7,074 bases of DNA, taken from Planctomycetota bacterium (GTDB lineage: Bacteria > Planctomycetota > Planctomycetia > Isosphaerales > Isosphaeraceae). The notes beneath the pieces were generated by a model, which was not told the DNA's origin, did no database searches, and saw only the letters and a list, made by a program, of their open reading frames with translations. Positions 5,677 to 7,074 of the stretch are shown piece by piece; position 1 is the stretch's first letter, and the number at the start of each line of letters is the position of its first letter. The position numbers were made by a program, and so were the translations under genes. Location: the NCBI GenBank assembly GCA_021777685.1, contig JAJYDH010000347.1:1-7074 (forward strand), read 5' to 3'.

Positions 5677-6593
5677 TCCGAGCCGATCGCCGGGCCGAGC
5701 CGACGCCCTCGGACGGCGAGGTCGGGCGACAGGAAGGCGTGGTCGAGGGCGATCCGATACGGCGACCAGGCGGGCCAGCTCGGCTGGCGGCCGAAGCCGA
5801 GGCGGCTGTCCCTGAGCCCCGACGACGCCAGGAACCGGCCGAAATGGGGCGAGCCGTCGGTGGTGTTGAGGTCGCCGAGGACCAGGGTCGAGCCGCCGTG
5901 CTCGCGGACCCTCGCGGCCAGGGCGTCGAACTCGCGGCCGAGGGGGAGCCCGGCGGGCCTCTCGAACGGCGAGACCAGATGGACCAGCCAGAGGTGCCGG
6001 GGCCGGCCGTCGAACTCGATCAGGGCGTGGATCGCCGGCATCCCGCCGGGGGCCAGCGCCGGGATGAACTCGACCGAGAGGGGCCGCAGGCGGAGGTAGA
6101 GCCCGATCCCCCGGCCGGAGTCGTCGTCGGGGAACTCGTACCGATGGGGATAGTCCCTGCGGACGGCCTCCAGCGTCTCCGACCAGCCCCGGGACAGCTC
6201 CAGGACGCCGACGACGCCGGGCTGCTCGCGCCGGATCAGCCGGACCAGGGCGTCTCGGTCCTCGTTCTCGACCAGGACGTTGGCCAGCAGGACCCGGAGG
6301 CCGGCGAGCGAGCGAGAGTCGGGCGGGACGGGGTTGGGCCACGAGCAGAGGGCCAGACCCCACCCCTGCCCGAGGGCCAGCAGGCCGAGGCCGACGGCGA
6401 CCGGGCGGCGGACCCGGGCCATCGCCGCGGCGGCCAGGAGGCTGAGCGCCAGGGCCGGCTCCCGAAAGTGGGCGACGAGGTCGGCCCGCCAGTCGAGCCG
6501 GGCGAGCCAGGTCGCCAGCGGGTGGACGAGCGACCCGGCCGCGAGGGCCCAGGCGAGGGGCTTCGCCAGCTTCCGGGCGAGGGCGAATTTCAA
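5397..6593 (-). CDS. Membrane-anchored endonuclease/exonuclease/phosphatase (EEP) family protein, YafD-like
   Basis: A 398-residue protein starting at TTG (6593-6591). AGGA (read at 6604-6601) lies 7 nt upstream, and no better in-frame start precedes the conserved part; the first ATG is residue 59. The N-terminus has about three hydrophobic segments (13-31, 46-58, 64-83), implying membrane anchoring. The EEP domain spans about 98-314: LRVLLANVL with N105, GVLEL with metal-ligand E132, LGDLNTT with D241 and N243, LDHAFLS with D284 and H285, and the closing G304-S-D306-H307-F-P. All expected catalytic positions are present, so the protein should be an active Mg-dependent phosphoesterase; its substrate (nucleic acid, phospholipid or other) is unknown. 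The whole pattern follows YafD-type proteins, including 'GLRD.R.GFG.QP.WPA' (259-275). Residues 315-398 are a Ser/Arg/Ala/Pro-rich low-complexity tail with no family similarity, read antisense to the small membrane-protein gene. The gene lies 13 nt after the upstream minus-strand gene. Confidence 0.85.
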   Translation of the reverse strand: MKFALARKLAKPLAWALAAGSLVHPLATWLARLDWRADLVAHFREPALALSLLAAAAMARVRRPVAVGLGLLALGQGWGLALCSWPNPVPPDSRSLAGLRVLLANVLVENEDRDALVRLIRREQPGVVGVLELSRGWSETLEAVRRDYPHRYEFPDDDSGRGIGLYLRLRPLSVEFIPALAPGGMPAIHALIEFDGRPRHLWLVHLVSPFERPAGLPLGREFDALAARVREHGGSTLVLGDLNTTDGSPHFGRFLASSGLRDSRLGFGRQPSWPAWSPYRIALDHAFLSPDLAVRGRRLGPAIGSDHFPLILDVAPARESRKPTAQPSQSSTDFGDSPANLARSASRRNSISRSESSGPSRPEGAGSAAISSVVFDAQAGPKAAIRASRTPSEAAISR

Positions 6594-6604
6594 GGGGGGG
6601 TCCT
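6591..6604 (-). promoter_or_regulatory. Ribosome-binding site and TTG start of the EEP gene, with a 7-nt C run between
   Basis: On the minus strand, AGGA (6604-6601) is followed by seven C residues (6600-6594) and then the TTG start codon (6593-6591). The spacer is entirely the homopolymer. A length change there would alter Shine-Dalgarno spacing but not the reading frame, because it lies outside the coding region. The stop of the preceding gene (6609-6607) is immediately upstream. Confidence 0.5.
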
Positions 6605-6606
6605 GC

Positions 6607-7074
6607 TCAACGGGGCTTCGGCGCCGAGCCCGGCCGGTCGGGCCAGCGGAGGCCGATCGCGTCGGTCCGGTCGATCCCGGTCCGGAGCCGGACCCGCCAG
6701 GTGAAAGGGCCGTCGGAGTCGGGCGGGGCGTCCGGCGCGGAGACGATGGCGACGACCCGCGCCTCGCCCGGCCTCAGCTCGGCGAAATCCTGGCCGACGA
6801 TCGACCATTCGCTGTCCAGGGCCAGCGGATACGGGTAGACCCGCTCGCCCGAGGTCGTCTCGACGTAGGTGTCGACCACCTCCTTGCCGCGCTCGCGGAG
6901 ATAGGCCCGATCGAGCGGCGCGAAGACGGCGTCGGCCGAGGTGTTCCGGAGCTTGAGCCGGAGGACCAGGGCGTTCTTGCCGCCATCGCGGCGGTCGGAG
7001 CCGGCGAAGGTGTTGATCCGCTGGAGGCTCACGTCCTCGCGCTTGACCTCGATCGGCGTCACCTCCAGCGAGCC
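6607..7074 (-). CDS. Unrecognised beta-rich protein, C-terminal part (5' end outside window)
   Basis: The minus-strand frame is open from the window edge to a TGA at 6609-6607, giving 155 visible residues. A GTG at 7062-7060 could start it, but the frame continues upstream with sequence (GSLE) that flows into the same domain, so the gene probably extends past the edge. Visible features: ALVLRLKLRNTSADAVFAPLD (35-55), YVETTSGERVYPYPLAL (70-86), SEWSIVGQDFAELRPGEARVVAIVSAP (88-114) and a last strand, FTWRVRLRTG (124-133). Alternating hydrophobic strands and the 'L...N.S....F.PLD...' and 'L.PGE' motifs suggest an immunoglobulin-like, DUF4352-like beta-sandwich, of a kind I associate with planctomycete envelope or regulatory proteins. 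I cannot name a function. The gene precedes the EEP gene by 13 nt on the same strand, so the two are probably co-transcribed. The C-terminus ends in a basic Pro-rich tail (PGSAPKPR). Confidence 0.7.
   Translation of the reverse strand, partial: GSLEVTPIEVKREDVSLQRINTFAGSDRRDGGKNALVLRLKLRNTSADAVFAPLDRAYLRERGKEVVDTYVETTSGERVYPYPLALDSEWSIVGQDFAELRPGEARVVAIVSAPDAPPDSDGPFTWRVRLRTGIDRTDAIGLRWPDRPGSAPKPR

Noticed and set aside
4876..6363. A 495-codon open minus-strand frame overlapping the DUF58, membrane-protein and EEP genes.
   Set aside because: It overlaps the real minus-strand EEP gene in a different frame, and its product is Arg/Pro-rich without motifs.
6594..6600. Seven-base homopolymer as a phase-variation switch for the EEP gene.
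   Set aside because: The run is outside the coding frame and short; a length change would only shift ribosome-site spacing, so there is no strong case for switching.
5673..6704. A 343-codon plus-strand open frame directly after the small membrane-protein gene.
   Set aside because: It is antisense to the EEP catalytic domain; its Gly/Glu/Arg/Pro-rich translation shows no domain.

Overview
The window is about 7 kb of dense, very GC-rich bacterial DNA. The gene content (a Uma2-family gene inside an operon, a DUF58 protein, a YafD-like nuclease-fold protein, weak or missing Shine-Dalgarno sites at some genes) and the strong G/C bias at third codon positions suggest a planctomycete, probably of the Isosphaeraceae type. 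That placement rests on gene character and composition only.

Layout. (1) Positions 1-199, minus strand: the first 66 codons of an AMP-forming acyl-CoA synthetase, cut by the window edge. (2) Positions 200-278: a short, AT-richer divergent promoter region. (3) Positions 279-4148, plus strand: a likely operon of a GalT-like nucleotidylyltransferase (279-1274), a Uma2-family PD-(D/E)XK protein (1277-1912) and a GH57 4-alpha-glucanotransferase/alpha-amylase with DUF1925 and DUF1926 domains (1950-4148). (4) Positions 4127-4223: an array of degenerate heptanucleotide repeats in two opposed orientations. It encodes the last residues of the GH57 protein at one end and contains the start codon of the next gene at the other. 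(5) Positions 4220-5676, plus strand: a DUF58 protein and a small single-pass membrane protein that overlap by ATGA. They look like part of a MoxR/DUF58/VWA system, but no MoxR ATPase is in view. (6) Positions 5397-7074, minus strand: a TTG-started membrane-anchored endonuclease/exonuclease/phosphatase (EEP) protein preceded by the 3' part of an unrecognised beta-rich protein. The EEP gene runs 280 bp tail-to-tail into the small membrane-protein gene.

How the genes may work together. The GalT-like enzyme carries two CxxC zinc sites and sits beside a glucan-disproportionating GH57 enzyme. The pair reads better as alpha-glucan/glycogen and sugar-nucleotide metabolism than as galactose catabolism, and the first enzyme may be an ADP-glucose phosphorylase. 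The DUF58 pair and the minus-strand EEP pair appear functionally separate. The most unusual structures are the heptamer array at 4127-4223 and the convergent overlap, in which the 3' end of one gene is antisense to the conserved SDH motif of the other. I see no complete undescribed system, no mobile element, no CRISPR array and no RNA gene.
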